NCBI GenBank assembly: GCA_964350875.1 | Contig: CAYGLT010000002.1 | Span: 1-64,000, forward strand | DNA from: JAHBXC01 sp964350875 | GTDB lineage: Bacteria; Planctomycetota; Phycisphaerae; Phycisphaerales; UBA1924 | Direction: 5' to 3' | Length of the DNA: 64,000 bases | Shown here: positions 1 through 8,651 of the stretch, one piece after another | Position numbering within the stretch: the first letter of the stretch is position 1 | Layout of the letters: the number at the start of each line of letters is the position of its first letter | The notes under the pieces: model-generated | Databases searched by the model: none | Told to the model about the DNA's origin: nothing | Seen by the model: only the letters and a program-made list of their open reading frames with translations | Position numbers and translations under genes: made by a program

Positions 1-305
1 GAGGCGGTCGTCTCCGTGAACACCAGCGACGACCCGGTGTGCGTGATGTTCGTCGCCGGGCCGGCGCCCGCGACGGTGGCCAGCACGATCTGCGCGCCAT
101 TCCCGTCGAGACCCGCCCATGACACGACGCCGCCGTCCTCGACCGTCACGCCGCGCCTGCCATCGAAATGGACGACCAGACGCGACTGTGTGCCGGACGA
201 CAGCGCGACTTCCTGAAAGAGCCCGCCGGGCGCTTCGCCCGCGACGGCGCTCCCGCACGAACCCGAGATCAACACAACACACAGCGCGGCTGGAACCGTT
301 CTCAT
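1..305 (-). CDS. Exported/lipoprotein of unknown function, 3' part outside window
   Basis: Reading the minus strand from ATG at 303-305 gives an uninterrupted frame to the window edge (about 101 codons). The N-terminus is a signal peptide ending in a lipobox-like ISGSC at residues 15-19, so the protein is probably a lipoprotein or secreted. The mature part contains VVHFDGRRGVTVEDGGVVSWAG, a stretch that resembles the start of concanavalin A-like (LamG) domains of planctomycete exoproteins; that family assignment is an impression, not a motif match. No function can be given. The C-terminus and stop lie beyond position 1. Confidence 0.6.
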   Translation of the reverse strand, partial: MRTVPAALCVVLISGSCGSAVAGEAPGGLFQEVALSSGTQSRLVVHFDGRRGVTVEDGGVVSWAGLDGNGAQIVLATVAGAGPATNITHTGSSLVFTETTA

Positions 306-496
306 CGCGGCCTCTCCTCCCCCCGACAAACGGCGTGCAGGTCGACAACCATGGTCGCACCAATGAGTTATTGTGTTGCGACTCTACCAGCCGATCACCC
401 TCGATGAAATCCCCGGAATCGGGCGTCGCTACAATGTCCGATATCTTCCCGCCTGCTTCGACACGCACGCACTCCCACGCACTTCAGGAGTTTCCG

Positions 497-1241
497 ATGC
501 CTTCAGAAAGCGCGTCCAGCGCCGTTCCCTCCGCTTCCAATCGCATCTACGACGGCGACGGCGATCGCCTCATGTCCTCACTCGAGGCCGACCGCGTCAC
601 CCTGCTCCCCACCGATCCCAAACTCGCGAAGTCCTCCGAGACGATCCGCATCCTCTGGGGGCAGCCCATGCTGGCCGACCTGCAGGCGGGGCGCTACCGC
701 TCCGTGGTCTGCGGCGTGAACTCGAGCGACAACGCGCGCGGCATCGTCGCGCAGATCGCCGAGATGATGCCCGCCTCCCAGTGGTCCGCCAAGACCATCA
801 CCACCCACGCACGACTCTTCGCCGAGTCCGTGATCGAACGCGAAGAGGGTGATTCCACCGGCGCGGACCGCCAGCCGTATGTCATCAAGTACGACCTCGA
901 CTCGCTCGAGATCTTCGCGCTCCTCCGACCCGTCGGTCGCGAACACTTCACTGTTCAGGACCTCTCGCGCGGGTTCACGCAGATCGCGCAGATGGTCGAG
1001 GGCCGCCGCGCACGCCTGCCCATCGCCTCCGTCTCGTTCCTCGGCGCGCGGAGCAACAACCTCATCGATCCCGTCACCGACGCCGAGCCGTCGTTCGAGA
1101 CCGTTCTGCGCACGATGTATGACGCGGGATTCCGCGGCGATGTCTACCCGCCGCCCCACATGTGGCAGGCGGGCCATGTCGGTGTTTTCCCGACATACCC
1201 GTTCCCGTCAAACCTCGACCGCATGCGTGAGGGCGGGCACT
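497..1241 (+). CDS. Conserved-looking protein of unknown function, C-terminus lost in assembly gap
   Basis: ATG at 497 is preceded by CAGGAG at 485-490, a good ribosome-binding site, and opens a frame of 248 codons that runs into the N block. The sequence is hydrophilic without signal peptide; it begins MPSESASSAVPSAS and contains GQPMLADLQAGRY and, near the gap, PPPHMWQAGHVGVFPTYPF. I do not recognise a family. Codon usage matches the neighbourhood. The reading frame differs from the DinB-like frame after the gap, but the gap length is nominal, so the two could still be parts of one gene or of two. Confidence 0.7.
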
Positions 1242-1341
1242 NNNNNNNNNNNNNNNNNNNNNNNNNNNNNNNNNNNNNNNNNNNNNNNNNNNNNNNNNNN
1301 NNNNNNNNNNNNNNNNNNNNNNNNNNNNNNNNNNNNNNNNN
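1242..1341. other. Assembly gap (100 N)
   Basis: Exactly 100 unknown bases, the conventional placeholder for a scaffold gap of unknown size. It removes the end of the gene starting at 497 and the start of the gene ending at 1829. Confidence 0.98.
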
Positions 1342-1829
1342 CGGCCTTTCCCGGCGCGCTGCGCGCGGCGTGCGCTGTCGTCTCCGACGACGACGCGCGG
1401 TGGCAGCCACGCGAGGACGAGTGGTCCATCGCGCAGATCGCGCTCCACATGCTCCTCGAAGAACAGCAGGACTTCCGCCCGCGCGTGCTCTCGACCCTGC
1501 GCGATCCCAACGCGCCGTGGACGCCCATCGACCCCGAGCGCGCCGTCAGCGAGCGGTGGGGGAATGTCGGGATACCGCTCCCGGCCATCCTCGACGACTT
1601 CGCACGCGAGCGTGCCGATTCGATCACGCAACTCCGCGCGCTCGAACCCACGGCGGCATGGTCGAACACCTACATCGCGCGCAACGGCCCGCCGCTGACC
1701 GCGGGGCAACTCCTCGCGTGCTGGGTCGCGCACGATGCGCTCCATCTGCGCCAGATCGCCAAACGGATGCATCAACTCACGGCGCGCGACGCGCCGGGGC
1801 TGGACCTGGGTTACGCCGGGAATCTCTGA
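1342..1829 (+). CDS. DinB-like (DinB/YfiT four-helix) protein, N-terminus lost in gap
   Basis: The frame is open from the gap edge to TGA at 1827-1829 (about 161 residues). The start of the visible part, with WQPREDEWSIAQIALHMLLEE, and the late H-D-x-L-H-L-R-Q-I (AHDALHLRQIAKRM) are the helix 1 and metal-ligand histidine patterns of the DinB_2/YfiT superfamily, small helical proteins that often bind a divalent metal and in characterised members act as thiol transferases or hydrolases. The specific reaction is unknown. Downstream it converges with the AsmA-like gene only 6 bases away. Confidence 0.72.
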
Positions 1830-1835
1830 ACCGCG

Positions 1836-3419
1836 TCAGCGACCGCCGATGCCGAAGACGCGCGGCGTGATCTTCGGGCTGCCGATCTCTCCGTACACCC
1901 GGTACGAGGCGATCTGGTCGGTCACCGTGCCGATGATCTTGCCGATCGCGCCCAGCATTTCCTGCATCTTCTCGAGCGGCCCGGCGTTCACGCGAAGGTC
2001 CATCACGCCGTCGTAGGTGATCGTCCCGACCGGGTCGGTCGCGCCGCGCACCACGGCGAACTGCGTGACGATGTGCGCCTTGTCGATCACCACGCCGTCG
2101 GGAGTGAGATCGAAAGCGATGTCGGCCTGGTCCGTGAAGTTCCCTCTCCCGGTGATCGCCTTCGTCACCTTGAAGATGTTCATGAACCCCGTGATGAGCG
2201 GGAAGTTGATGAGGCGGCCCTCGCGGATCGCGATCGTCCCCCATCCGTCGATCGTTTCTTTCGCCGCCGCCGCGTCGACGGACACCCGACCCTCGCCGTG
2301 CAGCACGCCCGCGAACTTGGGAGGCTGGTCCGCCGGCTTGAGCCTCAGCAGATCCTGAAGGACGATGTCCTCGATCTTCCAGTTGAGACTCGCGGGCATC
2401 CTGGCGTCGCGCAGGTTGATCGTGCCGCTCGACACGAGCATCCGCCCGCCCAACGCGAGCACCTGCGTGTTGCTGAGCGTCCCGATGCCGTCCTTGAAAC
2501 TCGCGTCGATGGCCGCAAGTTCGATGGGAAAGTTGTACTCATCACGCGCGAAGTTGAAGTCCTCGAGCCGGATGCTCGCGGTCAGGTCCATCGAGTCCGG
2601 GTCGCGGAGCGGGACGACCCCCTGAAGATCGAGATCGAACTCGCCGCGCGCGTCGTGCTCGCGCACGAAGCGCTGCACCGAGGGCGGGAGCGCCGAGTAC
2701 GAGGACTCGTCGAGCGTGGTCTCCAGCGACAGACTCCGGATGTCCGCGACGAGATTGTCCACATCGAAGCGGCCGTCCAGCGCGAACTTGATCACGGGAG
2801 AGCGGTCCGCCTCGGCGGCCACGGCGTACCACGCGCCCTGCTCGCCCGCCTCGTTGGCCGGTTCGATATCCAGATCCATCGTGAGCCCGTCGAGTTCCAT
2901 CGGGGCCTCTTCGCCCAGCGGATCGAACACCAGACCGCCGTCGGTGATCGCGAGGCGCCTGATCCTCAGCACATTGCTCAGTTTCATCTCCTCGGGTGCG
3001 CGTTCCTGCTCCTTCACACGCTGGCGGCGCACGAACGGCACGAGCCCCTTGAAGCCGAGGTCCTCGCCCTGAATCAGGTTCACATTCGGGCTCACCAGCG
3101 TGACACGCTCGATCTCGAGCGGCTGGCCTCGCACGGGCGTCTTCGCGAACACGACGATGAGTTCCTTCGCGTCAACAACCACGGTCCCGTCGGGGGCTGT
3201 CAGGGTCGCCCGCTCCATCGTCAGCGTGCCGGGCGCCTCGTACCTGAACCGCTCGAACTTGATCTCGGGCACCAGGTAGTAGTTCGCGATGCCCACCATC
3301 TGCTGCGCGAGCCAGTTGTCCAGACCCGTGCCGCCCCGCGCGAGCATCATCACAACGACTCCCGCGGCGATCACCACCAGGAACGCGAGCACCGCCAGCA
3401 GACGCAGAACAACTTTCAT
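1836..3419 (-). CDS. AsmA-like envelope protein
   Basis: The predicted 527-residue protein starts with a lysine and a single membrane segment (residues 2-25, LLAVLAFLVVIAAGVVVMML), followed by a long beta-rich region with repeated short lipid-transfer-type strands and a C-terminal segment (GWGTIAIREGRL, LITGFMNIF, ITGRGNFTDQADIAFDLT) typical of AsmA/TamB-like C-terminal domains. AsmA-like proteins of Gram-negative cells bridge inner and outer membranes and are linked to phospholipid transport; that role is inferred here. The start at 3417-3419 has AGGAG about 10 bases upstream. A longer upstream frame without a ribosome-binding site was not used. Confidence 0.75.
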   Translation of the reverse strand: MKVVLRLLAVLAFLVVIAAGVVVMMLARGGTGLDNWLAQQMVGIANYYLVPEIKFERFRYEAPGTLTMERATLTAPDGTVVVDAKELIVVFAKTPVRGQPLEIERVTLVSPNVNLIQGEDLGFKGLVPFVRRQRVKEQERAPEEMKLSNVLRIRRLAITDGGLVFDPLGEEAPMELDGLTMDLDIEPANEAGEQGAWYAVAAEADRSPVIKFALDGRFDVDNLVADIRSLSLETTLDESSYSALPPSVQRFVREHDARGEFDLDLQGVVPLRDPDSMDLTASIRLEDFNFARDEYNFPIELAAIDASFKDGIGTLSNTQVLALGGRMLVSSGTINLRDARMPASLNWKIEDIVLQDLLRLKPADQPPKFAGVLHGEGRVSVDAAAAKETIDGWGTIAIREGRLINFPLITGFMNIFKVTKAITGRGNFTDQADIAFDLTPDGVVIDKAHIVTQFAVVRGATDPVGTITYDGVMDLRVNAGPLEKMQEMLGAIGKIIGTVTDQIASYRVYGEIGSPKITPRVFGIGGR

Positions 3420-3583
3420 CGTGCGAACCTCTCCTCTTCGCCCATCGCTCGATCCCCGTCGTGCAAGCATACGGAGCCGGATAGGACGCGCCGCGACCGC
3501 GCCGTGTTCGTGTTCCGCCTGAAACTTCACCGGCAGACGCCCGGCGGGCTGCACCACACCGACCCGAGCACTACCATCGGGCC

Positions 3584-4582
3584 ATGCCACGCACCACGCA
3601 CGCCCCCGAACCCGTTTCCGCACAGCGACTCGCGTCGTCCAACGGCCACGCGAGCCAGCCGAGCGTCGAGACCAAGCCCGGAGCGACCGAACCCGTGACC
3701 GCCAAACGCCCGCGCGTTCTGACCCCGAAAGCCCGCCGATCCGCCGCCGACGCCGCGGCCCTCGTCGGGAAGAAACCGCCGCTCGCGGCCAAGGCCGACC
3801 GCCATGTGCTCTACGAGCACTCCGTCCAGTGCGTGGAATCCGAGATCGACTTCATCGACGACACCTTCAAGGAACTCCGCGGCCGGCGCGCGAAACTCAT
3901 CCGCGAGGATTTCTGCGGCACCGCGAACACCTCGTGCGAATGGGTCCGCCGCCGCCCGGGCAACCGCGCCATCGGCGTCGACCTCGACGAGTCGGTCCTC
4001 GAGTGGGGGCTCAAGAACAAAGTCAACAAACTCAAGCCGGCGCAGCGCAAGCGCGTCGAACTCATCAACGCCGATGTCCTGCGCGTGAAGACCGAGCCGG
4101 TCGACGCCGTCCTCGCGATGAACTTCTCGTACTGGCTGTTCACCTCGCGCAATGCGCTCCGCGCGTACTTCAAGTCCGTGCGCGACTCGCTCGCGCCGGG
4201 CGGGATGTTCTTCCTCGACTGCTACGGCGGGTCCGACGCGCACAAGGAGATGCGCGAGAAGCGCACCATCAAGTACGCGGGCGGCGACTTCACCTATGTC
4301 TGGGACCAGCACCGCTTCGACCCCATCTCCCACATGATGGAGTGCTTCATCCACTTCCATTTCTCCGACGGCTCCAAGATGAACCGCGCGTTCTCCTACA
4401 ACTGGCGCCTCTGGTCGCTCCCCGAACTGCGCGAATTGCTCGCCGAGGCCGGGTTCGCCCGCTCGACCGTGTACTGGGAGGGTTCGGAAGAGGACTCGGG
4501 CGAGGGCGACGGCAACTTCGAGCCCGCCGAGCGCGGCGAGGCCGATCTCGCCTGGATCTGCTACCTCGTGGCCGAGCGATAA
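3584..4582 (+). CDS. Class I SAM-dependent methyltransferase
   Basis: 332 residues. Residues 1-70 are a low-complexity, charged tail; the methyltransferase core follows. Visible motifs are IREDFCGTANTSCEW (SAM-binding motif I region, here EDFCG instead of the usual GxGxG), AIGVDLDESVL (acidic motif II), INADVLRV and VDAVLAMNFSYW (motif III/IV) and LAPGGMFFLDCYGG. The substrate is unknown. A shorter paralogue sits at 43166-43936 with the same EDFCG and WRLWS-PELR signatures, so this is a small lineage family rather than a single gene. ATG at 3584 is the first start in frame; no strong ribosome-binding site was seen. Confidence 0.82.
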   Translation: MPRTTHAPEPVSAQRLASSNGHASQPSVETKPGATEPVTAKRPRVLTPKARRSAADAAALVGKKPPLAAKADRHVLYEHSVQCVESEIDFIDDTFKELRGRRAKLIREDFCGTANTSCEWVRRRPGNRAIGVDLDESVLEWGLKNKVNKLKPAQRKRVELINADVLRVKTEPVDAVLAMNFSYWLFTSRNALRAYFKSVRDSLAPGGMFFLDCYGGSDAHKEMREKRTIKYAGGDFTYVWDQHRFDPISHMMECFIHFHFSDGSKMNRAFSYNWRLWSLPELRELLAEAGFARSTVYWEGSEEDSGEGDGNFEPAERGEADLAWICYLVAER

Positions 4583-4684
4583 AGAACCATCTTCATCGCA
4601 TTTTTCCCTTGTGGAACCCGCCGCAGGGAATTATGCTCCACGCGGGCATGACGCTGCGCCGGCGTCTCCCATGGAGGCCCGGGT

Positions 4685-5821
4685 ATGAATTCGAAACGAT
4701 GCGCTCTCGTAGCGACGGTCTGCGCCGTCGTCGGCACTTCAGCGGTTGCCGAGCCTGCGTTCTTCGTAGACATGGTTGAGGTTGACAACACCTTCCGGAT
4801 CCCTCAGGGGTCGGGGTTCGATCCGGCGCTCTGGTACACCTATGAGCTGAGCGGTGTCGCGTTCGACTGCGCGATGACCCTCGTCGATTATTACTACTCG
4901 TCCCTGACGATGTACCACTCCCCGGGCGGCAACACCTCGCCTTTGCCCCTTCCCGTCAGCGGATACGACGCGAACCCGATGTCGCGCTACGACAGTTTCC
5001 TGCGTCATCCGATGACCGATCCGAGCGACACGCTTCTTTCGGGCGGCGGCTTCGTCTGGGACAACCAGGACCTCGAAGTCGGTCTGTACCCGCCGAACTT
5101 CACCAATCCGCCGTTCGCTTCCGGCGTGCTCCCCATCGGCCGGTTCACGGTTCGTCGCAACGAGGGCTTCAGTCGCTTTGCGCTGGCCAACGGGATTGAG
5201 TATCACTGCGCGGGCAACGCCGTCACCCGTCAGGCGAACACCTTCCTGAGCGCCCCCCTCGGCGTGTACTTCGACATCCGCGAGATCAACGACCAGTACG
5301 ACGCTTCGATGGACCTTGAAGCCGAGTTCCTGTATCTCGACAAGGAGGGCGAGAACAACCTCATCGATGTGTTCTTCCCCGCCTCGCGAATCACCGGCGT
5401 CGAGGTGCTCTCCCCCGTGAGCGGCTGGACGGCGGAGAAGGTGTTCCACGAAGGCCGCTTCGGCGTTCGTCTCGTGAGTGATCACCTCCCCGTCGATGGT
5501 GTTCCTGAGTCCGTGGTGCTCCGCGCCACGCTCGCCGACGCGGGGATAACCCGCGATGTCCGATTCCCAATCGAGAGCGGCCTTGACGGGAACCCGTTCC
5601 ACCTCCTGACCAAGGGCTACTGGGCGCCTGTGGCCGACGGGCTGCTTGCCGGCGACACCAACGACGACGGGATCGTGGATTTCACCGATCTCAACAATGT
5701 TCTCACTGACTTCGGCGCTCCGGGAGAGGGCGCCGAGTGGTTCACGGACCTCGACGGTTCGGGCACGGTCGACTTCGGCGACCTCAACGCCGTGCTCTCG
5801 AATTTCGGACAGCAGGGCTGA
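4685..5821 (+). CDS. Exported protein with C-terminal dockerin-like EF-hand repeats
   Basis: 378 residues. A signal peptide covers residues 1-22 (ALVATVCAVVGTSAVAEP). The middle part has no recognised domain but reads as beta-rich and aromatic. The last 60 residues hold two calcium-loop repeats, GDTNDDGIVDFTDLNNVLTDFG and a second ending DLDGSGTVDFGDLNAVL, the dockerin type I pattern that recurs in four other genes here. Dockerins normally bind cohesins; no cohesin is in this window, so the repeats may instead be a planctomycete export or surface-anchoring tag. ATG at 4685 follows GGAGGCCC at 4674-4681. Confidence 0.8.
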   Translation: MNSKRCALVATVCAVVGTSAVAEPAFFVDMVEVDNTFRIPQGSGFDPALWYTYELSGVAFDCAMTLVDYYYSSLTMYHSPGGNTSPLPLPVSGYDANPMSRYDSFLRHPMTDPSDTLLSGGGFVWDNQDLEVGLYPPNFTNPPFASGVLPIGRFTVRRNEGFSRFALANGIEYHCAGNAVTRQANTFLSAPLGVYFDIREINDQYDASMDLEAEFLYLDKEGENNLIDVFFPASRITGVEVLSPVSGWTAEKVFHEGRFGVRLVSDHLPVDGVPESVVLRATLADAGITRDVRFPIESGLDGNPFHLLTKGYWAPVADGLLAGDTNDDGIVDFTDLNNVLTDFGAPGEGAEWFTDLDGSGTVDFGDLNAVLSNFGQQG

Positions 5822-5928
5822 GTTGGTGACGGGGCTCATCTCGGCGTGTTTGCCGGTCTCGGCGAGCGGCAGGGGTCGGCAGGCCGGTCAGATTGCCTAC
5901 TATCCGCCATCCGCGGTATACACAGCGA

Positions 5929-7002
5929 ATGACGGTCTCTCCCAGCCCCTTCGACGCGTTCCAGCATCTGCTCCAGCCGGAGCATGAGCGTGTCGCCGCG
6001 CTGTTGGTTGAGTCGCTCGCGAAGGTCGAGGACCGCTTCGCCAGGCAGATCGAGTCCCCCCTCGGGCCCGTCCAGACCCTGTGCCGGCATGTCGAGCGCT
6101 ACCGGGGCAAGATGCTCCGCCCGACGATGGTCCTGCTCTCGGGGCTGGCCTGCCGCCCGGACGACGACGCCGACACCCCGATCGACGCATCCTCCCTGCG
6201 CGTACGCGATGAGCACATCACCATCGCCGCGGTCGTCGAGATGATCCATGTCGCGACCCTCGTGCACGACGATGTGCTCGACGAGGCCGCCACCCGCCGG
6301 GGCGGGCCGACGGTGAACAACCTGCGCGGCAACGAGGCCGCCGTGATCCTCGGCGATTACCTCATCTCCAACGCCTTCCACCTCTGCTCCCAACTCGAAT
6401 CGCAGGCAACCTCGGCGCTGATCGGCGGCGTCACCACGCGCCTGTGCGAGGGCGAACTCCTCCAACTCTTCCACCGCGAGGACTTCGCCCTCGACGAGAA
6501 GACCTACTACGAGATCGTCGAGCGCAAGACGGCCGAGTTGATCGGGGTCTCGTGCGACCTCGGCGCGGCCTACGCCGGGGCCTCGGCCCGTTCGCGTCGC
6601 CGCCTCCGTGACTTCGGCGCGCGGCTGGGCATCGCCTTCCAGATCCAGGACGACCTGCTCGACCTGACGGGCCGCGAGGATGTCGTGGGCAAGTCCGTGG
6701 GCAAGGACCTTGAGAAGGGCAAACTGACCCTCCCGCTGATTCACCACCTCGGGGCCGCCGATGCCCAGACCCGCGAGCGGACCCTCGCGATGCTCCGGGA
6801 GGCCTCCACCGGTGTCCATGACGAAGCCCTCGAGGCCGCCCTCCGGGCCGCGCTCGAGGCGACCGGCTCCATCGCCCACGCCCGGGCCGTGGCCGTGCGG
6901 CTCGTGGACGAAGCCAAGGCCCTGCTCGACGGCGCCGCGTTCGGTCCCGCGGCCTCACTCCTGAGGTCCATGGCCGATTCCGTGGTCGCCCGGTCGAAAT
7001 AA
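5929..7002 (+). CDS. Polyprenyl diphosphate synthase (trans-isoprenyl diphosphate synthase family)
   Basis: 357 residues. It condenses isopentenyl diphosphate onto an allylic diphosphate, giving the long side chain of quinones or another polyprenol. The first aspartate-rich motif is present in LVHDDVLDEA and the second in FQIQDDLLDLTG; GKMLRPTMVLLSG is the conserved KLRP-type region and GDYLISNAF the helix that follows. Product length cannot be read from sequence. ATG at 5929 was chosen over a TTG at 5893 because family members start close to this point. Ubiquinone/menaquinone side-chain synthesis is the likely use (inference). It is followed by rpsR in the same direction. Confidence 0.88.
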   Translation: MTVSPSPFDAFQHLLQPEHERVAALLVESLAKVEDRFARQIESPLGPVQTLCRHVERYRGKMLRPTMVLLSGLACRPDDDADTPIDASSLRVRDEHITIAAVVEMIHVATLVHDDVLDEAATRRGGPTVNNLRGNEAAVILGDYLISNAFHLCSQLESQATSALIGGVTTRLCEGELLQLFHREDFALDEKTYYEIVERKTAELIGVSCDLGAAYAGASARSRRRLRDFGARLGIAFQIQDDLLDLTGREDVVGKSVGKDLEKGKLTLPLIHHLGAADAQTRERTLAMLREASTGVHDEALEAALRAALEATGSIAHARAVAVRLVDEAKALLDGAAFGPAASLLRSMADSVVARSK

Positions 7003-7131
7003 GGGCGATTCCGCGGCCTCGGACGCCCCCGGCCGTTGCCACAACCGTGGCAGCACGCCTACCCTCCCGCTCCCTGTCGCCCGCCGGCAAGTCTCGCCAG
7101 GTGGGCCCAAAGTCCAAGACGGAGACTCAGA

Positions 7132-7374
7132 ATGAGCCGTTTCTCTCGCTTCGGCGGGCCCTCCACGGGCAACATCGTCAAGAAGTCCGCCAAGGGCAAG
7201 GTCTATGTCGACTACAAGGATGTCGACGAACTGCGCCGCATGATGTCCCCCAACGGGAAGATCCTCGGCCGCAAGCGCCTCGGGGCCTCCGCCTACGAGC
7301 AGCGCATGATCTCGCAGGCCATCAAGCGCGCCCGCTACATGGGCCTCCTGCCCTACACCTCCGCGACCGTCTGA
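7132..7374 (+). CDS. rpsR: Small ribosomal subunit protein bS18
   Basis: 80 residues, the normal size for bS18. It binds the platform of the 30S subunit next to bS6. The core YVDYKDVDELRRMMSPNGK and the tail RKRLGASAYEQRMISQAIKR with RARYMGLLPY match the family signature. ATG at 7132 is preceded by GGAG at 7121-7124. In many bacteria rpsR lies with rpsF, ssb and rplI; none of these is next to it here, so the usual operon has been broken up. Confidence 0.95.
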   Translation: MSRFSRFGGPSTGNIVKKSAKGKVYVDYKDVDELRRMMSPNGKILGRKRLGASAYEQRMISQAIKRARYMGLLPYTSATV

Positions 7375-7407
7375 TCGCGCGAGCGACAACCACCGACCGA
7401 TCACCAG

Positions 7408-7436
7408 CGCCCGCCCTCGCCAGAGAGCGGGCGTTT
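7408..7436 (+). terminator. Rho-independent terminator after rpsR
   Basis: Inverted repeat CGCCCGC (7408-7414) and GCGGGCG (7427-7433) with a 12-base loop, followed by TTT. It lies 34 bases after the rpsR stop. Confidence 0.7.
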
Positions 7437-7446
7437 CTCGTTGCGC

Positions 7447-8487
7447 TCAGTCGCACGCTGCGCCGAACGCGCTGAGCACGACATTCAGGTCGGAGAAGTT
7501 GACAACCTCATCGCCGTTCACATCGCCCGGGATCCCGACGCCGGTCTGGCCGAAGGTCGAGAGCACGGCGTTCAGGTCGGTGAAGTTCACCACATTGTCG
7601 CCGTTCGTGTCGCCCACGCATTCCAGCGCGGCGCGCGCGACGCGAAAGCCGACGCCCACGCTGGCGCTGGTGGGCGGCACCTGGGAGAACCCGCGCGTTG
7701 TGGATTCGAAACTCGATTCGGCGGTGCTGTAGTTTCCGCCGCGCACCACATGCGTGGTGGGGGAGAGGAGCGTCTCGCACCATTCCGCCACATTGCCCGC
7801 CAGGTCGTACACCCCGTAGTGGTTCGGCGCAAAGTCCGCGACCGGCGAGGGCATCCCGAACACCCGGTAGTAGTTCGCCTCGATGCCCTCGACCGGGACG
7901 GTGTTGCTCGATGTCGGGTAGAGCCAGTATTCGTCGGCGTCGCCGCCCTGGGTGATGGGCTGGTAATACGCCGCCTTGTACCACTCGTTCTCGGTCGGAA
8001 TGAAATACCTCGCGTCCGCGCTGCGCGCCTCGCTCAGCCCGTCGGCGATGTCGTACACACCGCTCTCGGTGTCGCCCGAACCCTGCCCGTTGTGCATCCA
8101 GTTCACGAACCGCATCGCGCGGAAGTAGTCGATGAACACCACGGGCCACTCGGCGCGGCCGGAGATCGGCGCGTAGGTGTACGACCCGGGGCCGCCCGAA
8201 CGCAGAATCCCGCCGCTCACGCCCAGCGCCATCTGCGGGATGTACAGCGCGTGCGGGTCGCTCGCCGCCACGGCGTTCAGGAACTCCGCGTACTGCGCAT
8301 TCGTGACCTCGGTCGTTGCGATGCGGTACGAATGCTCGACACTCCCGAATGAGGTCAGCGCGTCGGGGAAATTGCCCGCATCGCCGACCGTCGCCCATTC
8401 GAAGACCACCTCGGCGCCGGCGTCCCGCCCGGCGATGAGTGCGAGCGCGGCGGCTGCGAGAACGAACGCAGGGTGTGAATGTCGCAT
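7447..8487 (-). CDS. Exported SUMF1/FGE-fold protein with dockerin-like repeats
   Basis: 346 residues. A signal peptide spans residues 1-25. Residues about 30-280 carry the SUMF1 (formylglycine-generating enzyme) fold: TTEVTNAQYAEFLNAV, WPVVFIDYFRAMRFVNWM, IPTENEWYKAAYY, VYDLAGNVAEWCE, HVVRGGNY and GVGFRVAR. The pair of C-terminal active-site cysteines needed to oxidise sulfatase cysteine is not visible after the RGGNY motif, so it is probably a binding or structural SUMF1 protein and not a sulfatase activator. The C-terminus has two EF-hand dockerin repeats bracketed by cysteines (ECVGD at the start, AACD at the end). Confidence 0.85.
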   Translation of the reverse strand: MRHSHPAFVLAAAALALIAGRDAGAEVVFEWATVGDAGNFPDALTSFGSVEHSYRIATTEVTNAQYAEFLNAVAASDPHALYIPQMALGVSGGILRSGGPGSYTYAPISGRAEWPVVFIDYFRAMRFVNWMHNGQGSGDTESGVYDIADGLSEARSADARYFIPTENEWYKAAYYQPITQGGDADEYWLYPTSSNTVPVEGIEANYYRVFGMPSPVADFAPNHYGVYDLAGNVAEWCETLLSPTTHVVRGGNYSTAESSFESTTRGFSQVPPTSASVGVGFRVARAALECVGDTNGDNVVNFTDLNAVLSTFGQTGVGIPGDVNGDEVVNFSDLNVVLSAFGAACD

Positions 8488-8591
8488 GGCGGGTGCTCCT
8501 CAGCACGCGTGGTGTGAGCGGCGAGCCCCGAGGATACCGCAACTCGGCCGCGGCTTGAAGCGGAGTTTTCTCGAGTGACGAACCCGCGCGC

Positions 8592-8619
8592 AAAAAACCC
8601 GCCCTCGTGCGAGGGCGGG
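8592..8619 (-). terminator. Rho-independent terminator for the metzincin gene
   Basis: Perfect stem CCCGCCCTCG (8598-8607) with CGAGGGCGGG (8610-8619); read on the minus strand the stem is followed by TTTTTT (8592-8597). It lies just beyond the stop at 8652. Confidence 0.88.
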
Positions 8620-8651
8620 CGATGGAGTGTCTCAGATCGTCCGAACCCGGA

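Noticed and set aside
497..1829. One gene running through the 100-N gap
   Set aside because: The frames on both sides differ and the domains look unrelated. The nominal gap length means that neither one gene nor two can be proved, so they were listed separately.
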